From: Pseudomonas wayambapalatensis
Lineage (GTDB): Bacteria; Pseudomonadota; Gammaproteobacteria; Pseudomonadales; Pseudomonadaceae
Direction: 5' to 3'
Assembly (NCBI GenBank): GCA_014268975.2
Contig: CP077096.1
Coordinates: 305,001 to 369,000, forward strand
DNA: 64,000 nt
Each line of letters opens with the position of its first letter. The stretch's first letter is position 1. The notes under the pieces were generated by a model that saw only the letters and a list, made by a program, of their open reading frames with translations, was not told where the DNA came from and did not search any database. A program made the position numbers and the translations under genes. This document shows, in pieces, positions 28,960-38,345 of the stretch.

Positions 28960-29297
28960 GGAACTCTCCGGGATGTGTCTCAATTGGCTTCCGGCCGGCG
29001 TGCGAACCTGCTTCCGCTGGAATGTTACAAAAATGATTTGACGCTTTTATGCGTCAATATTGCGTCAATAATTTTCGGCTATTAAGTTTATGCCAAAGTA
29101 TTGACCTTCCTCTCGCCATCCTAAACAATCGGCAAACTAATGTCACATTGATATTTGGGTAAAAGCCTCTTCCTTTCGTATTAATTACGTACAGTCTCGC
29201 AAGCTCGCCAATCGTTCAGTTTCGGCCGCTATTTTCACGGGCCAGACCCGCTTCGGCCGTGATTTGGGACAACAGCGCCACTTGGGAATCAGTAAAA
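28960..29297. other. Divergent lapA-lapE intergenic region
   Basis: 338 bases between the divergent adhesin and secretion operons. It is AT-rich between about 29020 and 29220, and should hold both promoters. It contains the inverted and direct GCGTCAA repeats annotated separately. No gene is visible. Confidence 0.75.
29038..29077. promoter_or_regulatory. Clustered GCGTCAA repeats, possible FleQ site, upstream of lapA
   Basis: TTGACGC (29038-29044) and GCGTCAA (29051-29057) form a perfect 7-bp inverted repeat with a 6-base spacer. A third GCGTCAA follows at 29062. The block GTCAATAATTTTCG (29064-29077) matches 10 of 14 positions of the FleQ consensus as I recall it (GTCAATAAATTGAC). FleQ is known to control lapA in P. 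putida, so a role in c-di-GMP-linked transcription is plausible. Confidence 0.45.
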
Positions 29298-30635
29298 ATG
29301 CGTGCGTCACTTTTCACCGTTCTTCCTCTCGCCCTTGCAGCCTCCATTGCCCAAGCACAAACCCTGCCGCAAGCCATGCAACAGGCCTTGGACGTGCACC
29401 CGGAAATCCAGGCCGGGGTCAACGCCCGCACCGCCGCGGACTATCAACTGCGCGCCGCCCAGGGTGGTTACCTGCCGCGCGTCGACATGACCGCCGGCTA
29501 CGGCCGCGAGGGCAGCGATTCGCCGAGTACGTCGCATCGCTGGGAGACCTTGAACCGCGGCGAGTCAAGTATCCGTCTTCGACAAATGGTTTTTGACGGT
29601 TTCGCCACCTCCAGCGAAGTCGGCCGTCAGCAAGCCACCGTCAATGCCCGCGCCTACTCCCTGATGGGCACCTCCGAACGCACCGCGCTGACCGTCGCCC
29701 AGGTCTACCTCGATGTGCTTTCGCGCCGCGAGATGGTGCGCCTGGCCGAAGACAACCTGCGCAACCACGAACGCATCCTCGACCAGATCAAGCTGCGCAC
29801 CAGCCGTGGCGTAGGCCGCCTGGCCGACCTCGACCAGGCCGAAGCGCGCCTGGCGCAGGCGCGCAACAACCTGATCACCGAACAGACCAACCTGGCCGAT
29901 GCCAACACCAACTACCTGAGCGTGGTCGGGCAGATGCCTGACGAACTGAGCGCGCCCGCGCCGTTCATCGACCTGCTGCCGGCCACCCTGGACGAGGCGC
30001 GCCACCAGATGGTCGAGAGCAGCCCGATCCTGCGTTCGGCAGAATCCGACATCGCTGCGGCCGAAAAACAATACGAAGCGGCTAAGTCTAGTTTCTATCC
30101 GCGTTTTGACGCGGAGCTCGGACGAACGGCAGACAACAATCTCGACGGCTCGGTCGGCCACAACAATGAATGGCAGGCCATGCTGCGCATGAACTTCAAC
30201 CTGTACGCCGGTGGCAGCAACAAGGCCGACCTCGAATCGAAGTCGTATCTGGCCAACCAGGCGCTGGATATCCGCAACAACGCCTTGCGTCAGCTCAATG
30301 AGGAGTTAGGCTTGGCATGGAATGCTCTGGACAACGCCAACGCCCAGTTGCCGATCGCCCAGCAGTATGTCGATCACAGCACCCGGGTGCGCAGCGCCTA
30401 CCAGCAGCAGTTCGGTCTGGGCGAGCGAACCCTGCTTGACCTGCTCGACAGCGAGAATGAAACCTTCACCGCGCAACGTCGTCTGGTTGAAGTGAAGAAC
30501 ACGCAGTTGTTTACTCAGTACCGAATCAAGGCGACCATTGGTCAACTGCTGAAGAGCCAGGGTGTCGTAGCCCCCATGGCGACCGTCGTACAGAACGATC
30601 TGAAGCCAAAGGTGAACCTGCCAGGCATGAACTGA
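29298..30635 (+). CDS. lapE: Outer-membrane channel protein LapE, TolC family
   Basis: A 445-residue TolC-family outer-membrane factor with signal peptide MRASLFTVLPLALAASIAQA. Two repeated helical halves are visible, with typical segments QALDVHPEIQAG, RQMVFDGFATSSEV, NTNYLSVVGQ and LEVKNTQLFTQYR-like C-terminal helices. It forms the outer-membrane exit of the type I secretion system that exports LapA. The start at ATG 29298 is preferred over upstream in-frame starts because it begins the signal peptide. It heads the lapE-lapB-lapC operon, with 45 bases to lapB. The name follows its position and family. Confidence 0.9.
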   Translation: MRASLFTVLPLALAASIAQAQTLPQAMQQALDVHPEIQAGVNARTAADYQLRAAQGGYLPRVDMTAGYGREGSDSPSTSHRWETLNRGESSIRLRQMVFDGFATSSEVGRQQATVNARAYSLMGTSERTALTVAQVYLDVLSRREMVRLAEDNLRNHERILDQIKLRTSRGVGRLADLDQAEARLAQARNNLITEQTNLADANTNYLSVVGQMPDELSAPAPFIDLLPATLDEARHQMVESSPILRSAESDIAAAEKQYEAAKSSFYPRFDAELGRTADNNLDGSVGHNNEWQAMLRMNFNLYAGGSNKADLESKSYLANQALDIRNNALRQLNEELGLAWNALDNANAQLPIAQQYVDHSTRVRSAYQQQFGLGERTLLDLLDSENETFTAQRRLVEVKNTQLFTQYRIKATIGQLLKSQGVVAPMATVVQNDLKPKVNLPGMN

Positions 30636-30680
30636 AGGCGCACCTGTCCTATCCAACCGCAAGGATGAAGAGAGCGCCGC

Positions 30681-32837
30681 GTGGAATCTGAAGTCAGTCG
30701 AGTACAGCTCAACCATGATCCACGCAGTCAGCATGACGATCCGCTGCTGGACAGCCTGCTGACCCTGTGTGTCCTGCACCAGAAGCCCGCCAGCCGGGCC
30801 ATGCTGACCACCGGCCTGCCGCTGCCGGCGCAGCGCCTGAGCGTCGAGCTGCTGCCGCGCGCCGCCGCGCGCGCGGGCTTGCAGGGGCGTTTGCTGCAGC
30901 GCAAGCTCGAGCAGATCCCCAGCATGGCCATGCCGGCCATGCTGCTATTGAAGGAAGGCCGCAGCGCCGTCCTGGTCGGTTGGGAAAATGAAGACACCGC
31001 GCGCCTGCTGCTCAGCGAGAGCGACGGCGGGGAAGTGCTGGTCACCCGCGAGGCGCTGCTCAGCGACTACAGCGGCAAAGTGTTCTTCGCTCAGCCGCAG
31101 CACAAGTTCGACGTCAACCACGGCAACTTGATCCCGCGCGCCCGCTCCTGGTTCCGCGACACCCTGATGCGCAGCAAATGGCTGTACATCGACGCCATCG
31201 CCGCCAGCCTGGTGATCAACCTGATTGCCCTGGCGGCGCCGCTGTTCGTGATGAACGTCTACGACCGCGTGGTTCCCAACCAGGCCACCTCGACCCTGTG
31301 GGTGCTGGCAGTGGGTATCGCCGGTGCCTATGTCTTCGACCTCATCCTCAAGGGGTTGCGCAGCCTCTGTCTGGACCTCGCCGGCAAGAAGACCGACCTG
31401 ATCATTTCCGCGACGCTGTTCGAGCGGATCGTCGGTATGTCGATGAAGTACCGCCCCGCGCGTGTCGGCAGCTTTGCGCAGAACATCCACGAGTTCCAGG
31501 GGCTGCGCGACTTCCTCGCTTCGCTCACCCTCACCAGCCTTATCGACCTGCCGTTCACCCTGCTGATCCTGATGGTGATCGCCATCATCGGTGGGCACCT
31601 GGTATGGATTCCGGTTTTGGCCTTCCCGCTGGCCCTGGGCATCGGCTATGCCCTGCAGAAACCATTGATGGCGACGATGGAGCGCACCATGGCGCTGGCT
31701 TCCGAGCGCCAGTCCAGCCTCATCGAGACCCTTGCCGGGCTGGATGCGGTGAAGGTCAACAACGCCGAGAGCGAGCGCCAGTACATGTGGGAGCAGACCC
31801 TCGGCACGCTCAGCCGCCTCGAACTGCGGGTCAAGGTGCTGTCGGGCCTGGCGATGAACATCACCATGCTGATCCAGCAGCTCGCCGGTGTGGCGATGAT
31901 CTGTGTCGGCGTCTACCTGATCATCGACGGCAACCTCAGCATGGGCGGCCTGGTGGCCTGCTATATGCTCAGTGGCCGCGCGCTCGGCCCGCTGGGTCAG
32001 CTCAATGGGCTGCTGGCCCGCTACCAGCAGGCCAAGGTGACCATGGTCGCGACCGACCAGATGATGGAACTGCCCCAGGAGCGCAACTTCGAAGAGCGTC
32101 CGCTGAGCCGTCAGGTATTGCAGGGCGCGGTCGAGTTCCGCGGCGTCGAGTTCACCTACCCGAACCAGCAGAACCAGGCACTCAAGGGCATCAACCTGGT
32201 CATCCGGCCTGGTGAGAAAGTCGGCATCATCGGCCGCAGTGGTTCGGGCAAGAGCTCGCTGGCCAAGTTGATCGTTGGCCTTTATGAGGCCGACGGCGGC
32301 TCGCTGCTGGTGGATGGCGTCGATATTCGCCAGATCGACGTCAGCGAACTGCGCCACAACATCGGCTACGTGCCCCAGGATATCCAGTTGCTGGCCGGCA
32401 CCCTGCGCGACAACCTGGTCAGCGGCGCCCGCTACATCGAAGACGAGCTGATCCTGCAGGCCGCAGAGCTGGCGGGCGTGCATGAGTTCGCCCGCCTGCA
32501 CCCCGACGGTTACGAGCTGCAGGTCGGCGAGCGCGGCCAGAATCTCTCCGGCGGCCAGCGCCAGAACGTCGCCCTGGCCCGTGCGCTGCTGCTCAATCCG
32601 CAGATCCTGCTGCTCGACGAGCCCACCAGCGCCATGGACAACACTGGCGAAGAGCGACTCAAGCAGCGCCTTGGCGCGGTGATCGAAGGCAAGACCGTGC
32701 TGCTGGTCACTCACCGGGCGTCGTTGTTGTCGCTGGTGGACCGGTTGATTGTCATCGATCGTGGACAGATCGTCGCGGATGGCCCGAAAGCCGCCGTCAT
32801 GGAAGCGCTGAAGAAGGGGCAGATCAGTGTTGCATAA
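30681..32837 (+). CDS. lapB: Type I secretion ABC transporter LapB
   Basis: A 718-residue ABC exporter. The N-terminal 130 residues look like a C39-peptidase-like domain without the catalytic cysteine motif, as in RTX exporters. Membrane helices follow (about 160-430). The ATPase domain has Walker A GRSGSGKSS (from 518), signature LSGGQRQ (about 622) and Walker B ILLLDEPT (about 642). It powers export of LapA across the inner membrane together with LapC and LapE. The start is GTG 30681, and the gene overlaps lapC by 11 bases. Confidence 0.94.
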   Translation: MESEVSRVQLNHDPRSQHDDPLLDSLLTLCVLHQKPASRAMLTTGLPLPAQRLSVELLPRAAARAGLQGRLLQRKLEQIPSMAMPAMLLLKEGRSAVLVGWENEDTARLLLSESDGGEVLVTREALLSDYSGKVFFAQPQHKFDVNHGNLIPRARSWFRDTLMRSKWLYIDAIAASLVINLIALAAPLFVMNVYDRVVPNQATSTLWVLAVGIAGAYVFDLILKGLRSLCLDLAGKKTDLIISATLFERIVGMSMKYRPARVGSFAQNIHEFQGLRDFLASLTLTSLIDLPFTLLILMVIAIIGGHLVWIPVLAFPLALGIGYALQKPLMATMERTMALASERQSSLIETLAGLDAVKVNNAESERQYMWEQTLGTLSRLELRVKVLSGLAMNITMLIQQLAGVAMICVGVYLIIDGNLSMGGLVACYMLSGRALGPLGQLNGLLARYQQAKVTMVATDQMMELPQERNFEERPLSRQVLQGAVEFRGVEFTYPNQQNQALKGINLVIRPGEKVGIIGRSGSGKSSLAKLIVGLYEADGGSLLVDGVDIRQIDVSELRHNIGYVPQDIQLLAGTLRDNLVSGARYIEDELILQAAELAGVHEFARLHPDGYELQVGERGQNLSGGQRQNVALARALLLNPQILLLDEPTSAMDNTGEERLKQRLGAVIEGKTVLLVTHRASLLSLVDRLIVIDRGQIVADGPKAAVMEALKKGQISVA

Positions 32838-34203
32838 GCTGGATATCGGGCGTTTCAAGGACAACCTGCGCCGCTACTTCAAGGGCTCCGAGTCGCTGGC
32901 AGGCCAGCCGCTGCCAGAGGTCAACAAGGCACTGATCGAAGATGCCCCGCGCATCGTGCGGCTGACCATCTGGGGCGTGATCGCCTTCTTCGTGTTCCTG
33001 ATCGTCTGGGCCAGTGTCGCGCCCATCGATGAGGTGACGCGCGGCGAAGGCAAGGCCATCCCGTCGTCGAAGGTGCAGAAGATCCAGAACCTGGAAGGCG
33101 GGATCGTTGCGCAGATCTACGCCAAGGAGGGGGAGATCGTCGAAGTCGGCCAGCCGCTGTTGCGCCTGGACGAAACGCGCTTCGCCTCCAACGTCGACGA
33201 AACCGAGGCCTCACGCCTGGCCATGGCGCTGCGTGTACAGCGCCTGAGCGCCGAGGTCGACGACAAGCCACTGCAGATCGACGAGGAACTGCGCAAGGCT
33301 GCGCCGAGCCAGGCAGCCAGCGAGCAGTCGCTGTACCAGAGCCGCCGCCAGCAACTGCAGGATGAAATCAGCGGCCTGGAGCAGCAACTGGTGCAGAAGC
33401 AGCAGGAGCTGCGCGAGTTCAACTCCAAGCGCGCCCAGTACGCCAACAGCTTGCAGTTGCTGCGCCAGGAAATCTCCATGTCCGAGCCGCTGGTGGCCCA
33501 GGGCGCGATCTCGCAGGTCGAGGTGCTGCGCCTGCGCCGCGCCGAAGTCGAGAACCGTGGCCAGATGGACTCTACCGCCCTGGCCATTCCCCGCGCCGAG
33601 GCGGCGATCAAGGAAGTGCAGAGCAAGATCGAGGAAACCCGCGGCAAGTTCCGCAGCGAGGCCCTCACCCAGCTCAACGAGGCTCGCACCGAGCTGAACA
33701 AGGCCACGGCCACCAGCAAGGCGCTGGATGACCGGGTCAACCGCACAATGGTCACATCGCCGGTGCGCGGTATCGTCAAGCAACTGCTGGTGAACACCAT
33801 TGGCGGCGTGATCCAGCCGGGCAGCGACATCATCGAGATCGTGCCGCTGGACGACACCTTGGTGGTGGAAGCGAAGATCCTGCCCAAGGATATTGCCTTC
33901 CTGCACCCGGGGCAGGAGGCCACGGTCAAGTTCACCGCCTACGACTACACCATCTATGGCGGCCTGAAGGCCAAGCTCGAGCAAATCGGTGCCGACACCA
34001 TCACCGATGAAGACAAGAAGACCACCTATTACCTGATCAAGCTGCGCACCGAGAAGAGCCATCTGGGCTCGGATGAGAAGCCGCTGCTGATCATCCCGGG
34101 CATGGTCGCCACGGTGGATATCCTCACCGGCAAGAAGACCATCATGAGCTACCTGCTCAAACCAATCATCAAGGCCCGCTCCGAGGCGCTGCGCGAGCGC
34201 TGA
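32827..34203 (+). CDS. lapC: Type I secretion membrane fusion protein LapC (HlyD family)
   Basis: A 458-residue HlyD/PrtE-type membrane fusion protein. One membrane helix lies near 43-64 (IWGVIAFFVFLIVW), then a lipoyl/barrel half (VQKIQNLEGGIV), long coiled coils (about 140-320) rich in Gln/Glu/Arg, and a closing barrel with VRGIVKQL and PKDIAFLHPGQEATVKF. It bridges LapB and LapE. It starts at GTG 32827 inside the lapB end, which indicates translational coupling. Confidence 0.94.
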   Translation: MLHKLDIGRFKDNLRRYFKGSESLAGQPLPEVNKALIEDAPRIVRLTIWGVIAFFVFLIVWASVAPIDEVTRGEGKAIPSSKVQKIQNLEGGIVAQIYAKEGEIVEVGQPLLRLDETRFASNVDETEASRLAMALRVQRLSAEVDDKPLQIDEELRKAAPSQAASEQSLYQSRRQQLQDEISGLEQQLVQKQQELREFNSKRAQYANSLQLLRQEISMSEPLVAQGAISQVEVLRLRRAEVENRGQMDSTALAIPRAEAAIKEVQSKIEETRGKFRSEALTQLNEARTELNKATATSKALDDRVNRTMVTSPVRGIVKQLLVNTIGGVIQPGSDIIEIVPLDDTLVVEAKILPKDIAFLHPGQEATVKFTAYDYTIYGGLKAKLEQIGADTITDEDKKTTYYLIKLRTEKSHLGSDEKPLLIIPGMVATVDILTGKKTIMSYLLKPIIKARSEALRER

Positions 34204-34545
34204 TCACGACCCGGCCCGGTGGTCCCTGTAGGAGCGGGCTTGCCCGCGAAAAGAACACCGCGCTGCCTGGCACGGGCTACGCGCGTGTTCGCGGGACAAG
34301 TCGGGGCGCCGAACCGCCGCTCCTACACAGAAACTCCCGCAGTTTTTCCACCAGGCCATCGCAGCCCGTATATGCATATTCGCTAAAGATATTTAAATTT
34401 CCATTCTTATGACTTTATAGTCGCTCCTACTGCGTACCTGCCGACCAATCGGCGCGCCGCACGACTCGAACCCACACGGGAAATCCCCGTGCGTTTCTGA
34501 ATCGATGCGCGCCCCTGGAAGTCGCGCACTGCGTGGGAGTGAACA
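34204..34545. other. Intergenic region with REP pair and sulfonate-operon promoter region
   Basis: 342 bases. The left part carries two inverted REP elements. The right part (about 34365-34430) is AT-rich with the palindrome ATATGCATAT (34370-34379), and is probably the promoter of the downstream sulfonate-type operon. No gene is visible. Confidence 0.7.
34226..34330. repeat. Inverted pair of P. putida-type REP elements
   Basis: CTGTAGGAGCGGGCTTGCCC at 34226 and its diverged inverse, TTCGCGGGACAAG ... CCGCTCCTACACAG, at 34288-34330. This is a typical REP pair between operons. Confidence 0.85.
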
Positions 34546-35445
34546 ATGTCAGCCGCCTCGAACGCCTTGTCGTCCATCGACAGCGCGCAGCCGCAACGCT
34601 TCGAAATCCGCCCCTTCTCCGGTGCCGTCGGTGCCGAGATCATCGGGCTGGACCTGTCCCGGCCGGTCAACGCCGAGGACTTCAACCGCATCCATCGCGC
34701 CCACCTCGACCACCATGTCCTGGTGTTCCGCGACCAGCGCATCACCCCCGAACAGCAGATCGCCTTCAGCCGCCGTTTCGGCGTGCTGCAGATCCATGTG
34801 CTCAAGCAGTTCCTGCTGGAAAACCACCCCGAAATCCTGATCGTTTCCAACATCATCGAAGACGGTCGCAACATTGGCCTGGGTGATGCCGGCAAGTTCT
34901 GGCATTCGGACCTCTCCTATAAAGAGCTGCCGAGCCTCGGTTCGATGCTGCACGCCCAGGAGCTGCCCAGCGAGGGCGGTGACACCCTGTTCGCCGACAT
35001 GCACAAGGCCTGGGACGCTGTGCCCGACGCGCTGCGCAAGATCGTGGAGGGGCGCAGCGCCGCGCATTCCTATACCGCCCGTTATTCGGAAACCAAGTTC
35101 GAAGGCAACTGGCGCCCGACCCTGACCGCCGAGCAACTGGCCCAGGTCAACGAAGTCATCCACCCGGTGGTGCGTACTCACCCGGAGAACGGCCGCAAGG
35201 CGCTGTTCGTCAGTGAGGGGTTCACCACTCGCATCGTCGGCCTGCCCGATGACGAAAGCCGCGATGTACTGCAGCAGCTCTACGCCCTGAGCGTGCTCGA
35301 GCAGAACATCTACCGTCACGCCTGGCAGCCCCACGACATGGTGTTCTGGGACAACCGTTCGTTGATCCACCTGGCTGCCGGCTGCCCCGCGCACCTGCGC
35401 CGCAAGCTCTATCGCACCACCATCCAGGGCGATGCCCCGTTCTGA
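34546..35445 (+). CDS. TauD/TfdA-family 2-oxoglutarate-dependent dioxygenase
   Basis: A 299-residue Fe(II)/2-oxoglutarate oxygenase. The iron-binding facial triad is visible: HxD in FWHSDLSY (about 122-125), and the distal His in WDNRSLIHLA. The 2-oxoglutarate Arg lies in RKLYRTTI. TauD-type enzymes oxidise the carbon next to a sulfonate, sulfate ester or related group and release sulfite or sulfate. It is the first gene of an operon with a complete sulfonate-type ABC importer, so organosulfur scavenging is likely. The substrate cannot be fixed (taurine, alkylsulfates and aryloxy acids are all family substrates). A GGGAG ribosome site precedes ATG 34546. Confidence 0.88.
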   Translation: MSAASNALSSIDSAQPQRFEIRPFSGAVGAEIIGLDLSRPVNAEDFNRIHRAHLDHHVLVFRDQRITPEQQIAFSRRFGVLQIHVLKQFLLENHPEILIVSNIIEDGRNIGLGDAGKFWHSDLSYKELPSLGSMLHAQELPSEGGDTLFADMHKAWDAVPDALRKIVEGRSAAHSYTARYSETKFEGNWRPTLTAEQLAQVNEVIHPVVRTHPENGRKALFVSEGFTTRIVGLPDDESRDVLQQLYALSVLEQNIYRHAWQPHDMVFWDNRSLIHLAAGCPAHLRRKLYRTTIQGDAPF

Positions 35446-35463
35446 CGACTGAGGACTCTCATC

Positions 35464-36483
35464 ATGCGTAAATCCATCAGCCGCCTGGCGGCCAGCATCG
35501 GCCTGGGCGCGAGCCTGATCGTAGGCGGCCTCGCGTCGCCGGCGGTGGCCCAGGCCGAAGGCAAGATCCGTATCGCCGAGCAGTTCGGCATCGTGTACCT
35601 GTTGCTCAACGTCGTTCGTGACCAGCAACTGATCGAGAAGCACGGCAAGGAGCAGGGCATCGACATTCAGGTCGACTGGGCGCAGCTTTCCGGCGGCGCG
35701 GCGATCAACGACGCGTTGCTGTCGGGCTCGGTGGACATCGCCGGCGCCGGCGTCGGGCCGCTGCTGACCGTCTGGGATCGCACCTACGGTCGGCAGAACG
35801 TCAAGGCCGTGGCCTCGCTGGGCAACTTCCCGTACTACCTGGTCAGCAGCAATCCCAATGTGAAGACCATCGCCGACATTTCCGAGAAGGACCGTATCGC
35901 CGTGCCGGCGGTGGGTGTTTCGGTGCAGTCGCGCTTCCTGCAGTACGCGGCGGCCAAGCAGTGGGGCGACAAGGAGTACAACCGCCTCGACAAGTACACC
36001 CTGGCCGTGCCGCATCCGGATGCCACAGCCGCGCTGCTGGCCGGCGGCACCGAACTCAACGGGCATTTCTCCAACCCGCCGTTCCAGGACCAGGCCCTGG
36101 CCAACAAGAACGTGCACATCGTGCTCAACAGCTATGACCTGCTCGGCCCCAACTCGCCGACCCTGCTGTTCGCCACCGAGAAATTCCGCAAGGACAACCC
36201 CAAGACCTACAAGGCATTCATCGATGCGCTCGCCGAAGCCGCCGACTTCGCCCAGAAAGACAAGGCCGCAGCCGCCGACACCTACATCCGCGTGACCAAG
36301 GCCAAGATCGATCGCGATGCGTTGATCAAGCTGATCGACAACCCGCAGTACGAGTTCACCATCACGCCGAAGAACACTTACCCGCTGGCCGAATTCCTCT
36401 ACCGGGTCGGCGCCATCAAGCACAAGCCCGAGTCGTGGAAGGACTACTTCTTCCAGGATGAGCGCCCATTGCAAGGGAGCTGA
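35464..36483 (+). CDS. ABC transporter substrate-binding protein, SsuA/TauA-like
   Basis: A 339-residue periplasmic binding protein with a signal peptide ending near AVAQAEG. It is of the NMT1/SsuA/ThiY type: GKIRIAEQFGIVYLL, then GGAAINDALLSGSVDIAGAG, the usual lobe motif of sulfonate- and nitrate-type binding proteins. It is 18 bases after the dioxygenase and 6 before the ATPase. It delivers the ligand to the importer encoded next. Ligand unknown, probably an aliphatic sulfonate or sulfate ester. Confidence 0.88.
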   Translation: MRKSISRLAASIGLGASLIVGGLASPAVAQAEGKIRIAEQFGIVYLLLNVVRDQQLIEKHGKEQGIDIQVDWAQLSGGAAINDALLSGSVDIAGAGVGPLLTVWDRTYGRQNVKAVASLGNFPYYLVSSNPNVKTIADISEKDRIAVPAVGVSVQSRFLQYAAAKQWGDKEYNRLDKYTLAVPHPDATAALLAGGTELNGHFSNPPFQDQALANKNVHIVLNSYDLLGPNSPTLLFATEKFRKDNPKTYKAFIDALAEAADFAQKDKAAAADTYIRVTKAKIDRDALIKLIDNPQYEFTITPKNTYPLAEFLYRVGAIKHKPESWKDYFFQDERPLQGS

Positions 36484-36489
36484 TCGACC

Positions 36490-37353
36490 ATGACCGCCCC
36501 ATTGCCAGGCCACACGGTCAGCAACCTGAGCCGTGTCGACACCCCACCGCTGCTCAAGGTGGACAATCTCAGCCTCGAATACCGCACCGCGCAGCGCGTG
36601 GTGCGGGCCACTCACCAGGTCAGCTTCGAAGTCGATCGCGCCGACCGCTTCGTACTGCTGGGCCCATCCGGGTGCGGCAAGTCGACCTTGCTCAAGGCCG
36701 TGGCCGGCTTCATCGAGCCGCGCGAAGGGCAGATCCTGTTGCAGGGCCAGCCGGTCAAGGGCCCAGGCCCTGACCGCATCGTCGTGTTCCAGGAGTTCGA
36801 CCAGTTGCCGCCGTGGAAGACGGTCAAGCAGAACGTCATGTTTCCGCTGCTGGTCTCGGGCCAGCTCAAGCGCGCCGAGGCCGAGGCGCGGGCGGTGCAC
36901 TATCTGGAGAAAGTCGGCCTGGCCGCCTTTGCCGATGCCTACCCGCACACCTTGTCTGGCGGTATGAAGGCGCGCGTGGCGATTGCCCGCGCGCTGGCCA
37001 CGCAGCCGAAGGTGCTGCTGATGGACGAGCCCTTCGCCGCGCTCGACGCCCTGACCCGGCGCAAGATGCAGGAAGAATTGCTGCTGTTGTGGGAAGAGGT
37101 GCGCTTCACGCTGCTGTTCGTCACCCACTCCATCGAGGAGGCGCTGGTGGTGGGCAACCGCATCCTCTTGCTGTCGCCGCATCCGGGACGGGTACGGGCC
37201 GAGGTGCACAGCCACCAATACGACCTGGGCAGCCTGGGTGGCAGCGACTTCCAGGCCAGCGCCCGGCGTATCCATCGCCTGCTGTTCGACGAAGCCGGTG
37301 AGCCGGAGCAGGCCTCGGACCTGGGCTTCAACGATATCCGCATCGCTTACTGA
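36490..37353 (+). CDS. ABC transporter ATP-binding protein, SsuB/TauB-like
   Basis: A 287-residue ATPase. It has Walker A GPSGCGKST (about 58-66), signature LSGGMKARVAIARAL and Walker B VLLMDEPFAALDA, followed by VTHSIEEALVV. These are hallmarks of the nitrate/sulfonate/taurine subfamily. It energises the importer of the operon. The gene ends 16 bases before the permease start. Confidence 0.9.
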   Translation: MTAPLPGHTVSNLSRVDTPPLLKVDNLSLEYRTAQRVVRATHQVSFEVDRADRFVLLGPSGCGKSTLLKAVAGFIEPREGQILLQGQPVKGPGPDRIVVFQEFDQLPPWKTVKQNVMFPLLVSGQLKRAEAEARAVHYLEKVGLAAFADAYPHTLSGGMKARVAIARALATQPKVLLMDEPFAALDALTRRKMQEELLLLWEEVRFTLLFVTHSIEEALVVGNRILLLSPHPGRVRAEVHSHQYDLGSLGGSDFQASARRIHRLLFDEAGEPEQASDLGFNDIRIAY

Positions 37354-37369
37354 CAGGAGGAGCCTGCGC

Positions 37370-38233
37370 ATGACGACCACACCTGCACGCCAGGAATACG
37401 AAGTGCCGCTGCAGCCTTTGCCAGGGCTTTCGCTGGAGCGCGATCTGCCGCTTGCCCAACGTCTGTGGCAACAGGCCTGGTTGCGCAAGACCGTGATTCT
37501 TGTACTGCTCGCCCTGATCTGGGAGGCGGTGGCGCGCTACACCGCCAACGACCTGCTGCTGCCGACCTTTCTGCAAACGGCGGCGGCATTCTGGGACGGC
37601 ATGGCCAGTGGCGAGCTGCCGGCCAAGGTCGGCGTCTCGCTGGTGGTGCTGCTCAAGGGCTATGTGCTGGGGATCGTACTGGCCTTCGGTTTGACCAGCC
37701 TGGCGGTCTCGACCCAGTTCGGCCGCGACCTGCTCGGCACCCTGACCTCCATGTTCAACCCACTGCCAGCCATCGCACTGTTGCCGCTGGCCCTCTTGTG
37801 GTTTGGCCTGGGCGACAACAGCCTGATCTTTGTGCTGGTGCATTCGGTGCTCTGGGCACTGGCGCTCAACACCTACGCGGGCTTTCTCGGGGTGTCCGAG
37901 ACCCTGCGCATGGCCGGGCGCAACTATGGCCTGCGTGGGTTGCGACTGGTGCTGCACATCCTGGTGCCGGCGGCATTGCCGTCGATTCTCTCGGGTCTGA
38001 AGATCGGCTGGGCCTTCGCCTGGCGCACCCTGATCGCCGCCGAGCTGGTGTTCGGCGCCAGCAGCGGCAAGGGCGGGCTGGGCTGGTACATCTTCCAGAA
38101 CCGCAACGAGCTGTACACCGACAAGGTATTTGCCGGGCTGGCGGTGGTGATCCTGATCGGCTTGCTGGTGGAGGGCCTGGTGTTCAATACCCTCGAGCGG
38201 TTGACCGTACGGCGTTGGGGGATGCAGAGGTAG
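37370..38233 (+). CDS. ABC transporter permease, SsuC/TauC-like
   Basis: A 287-residue integral membrane permease with about six helices. The BPD-type EAA loop is recognisable at ETLRMAGRNYGLRGLRLVLHI, and PAALPSILSGLKIGWAFAWR follows in the standard place. ATG 37370 is preceded by AGGAGG. Longer in-frame starts lie within the ATPase gene and are not credible. It completes the sulfonate-type transporter. Confidence 0.9.
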   Translation: MTTTPARQEYEVPLQPLPGLSLERDLPLAQRLWQQAWLRKTVILVLLALIWEAVARYTANDLLLPTFLQTAAAFWDGMASGELPAKVGVSLVVLLKGYVLGIVLAFGLTSLAVSTQFGRDLLGTLTSMFNPLPAIALLPLALLWFGLGDNSLIFVLVHSVLWALALNTYAGFLGVSETLRMAGRNYGLRGLRLVLHILVPAALPSILSGLKIGWAFAWRTLIAAELVFGASSGKGGLGWYIFQNRNELYTDKVFAGLAVVILIGLLVEGLVFNTLERLTVRRWGMQR

Positions 38234-38345
38234 TTCCGCGTGGGAGCAGTTTCCGGGCCTCGGGAAACAATGCCTCGTTATCAGGGGGCGGCAGCTTTTC
38301 TACGATGCCCGTGCGGTACGTAAATCAACGTATGGAGAAAATCGT

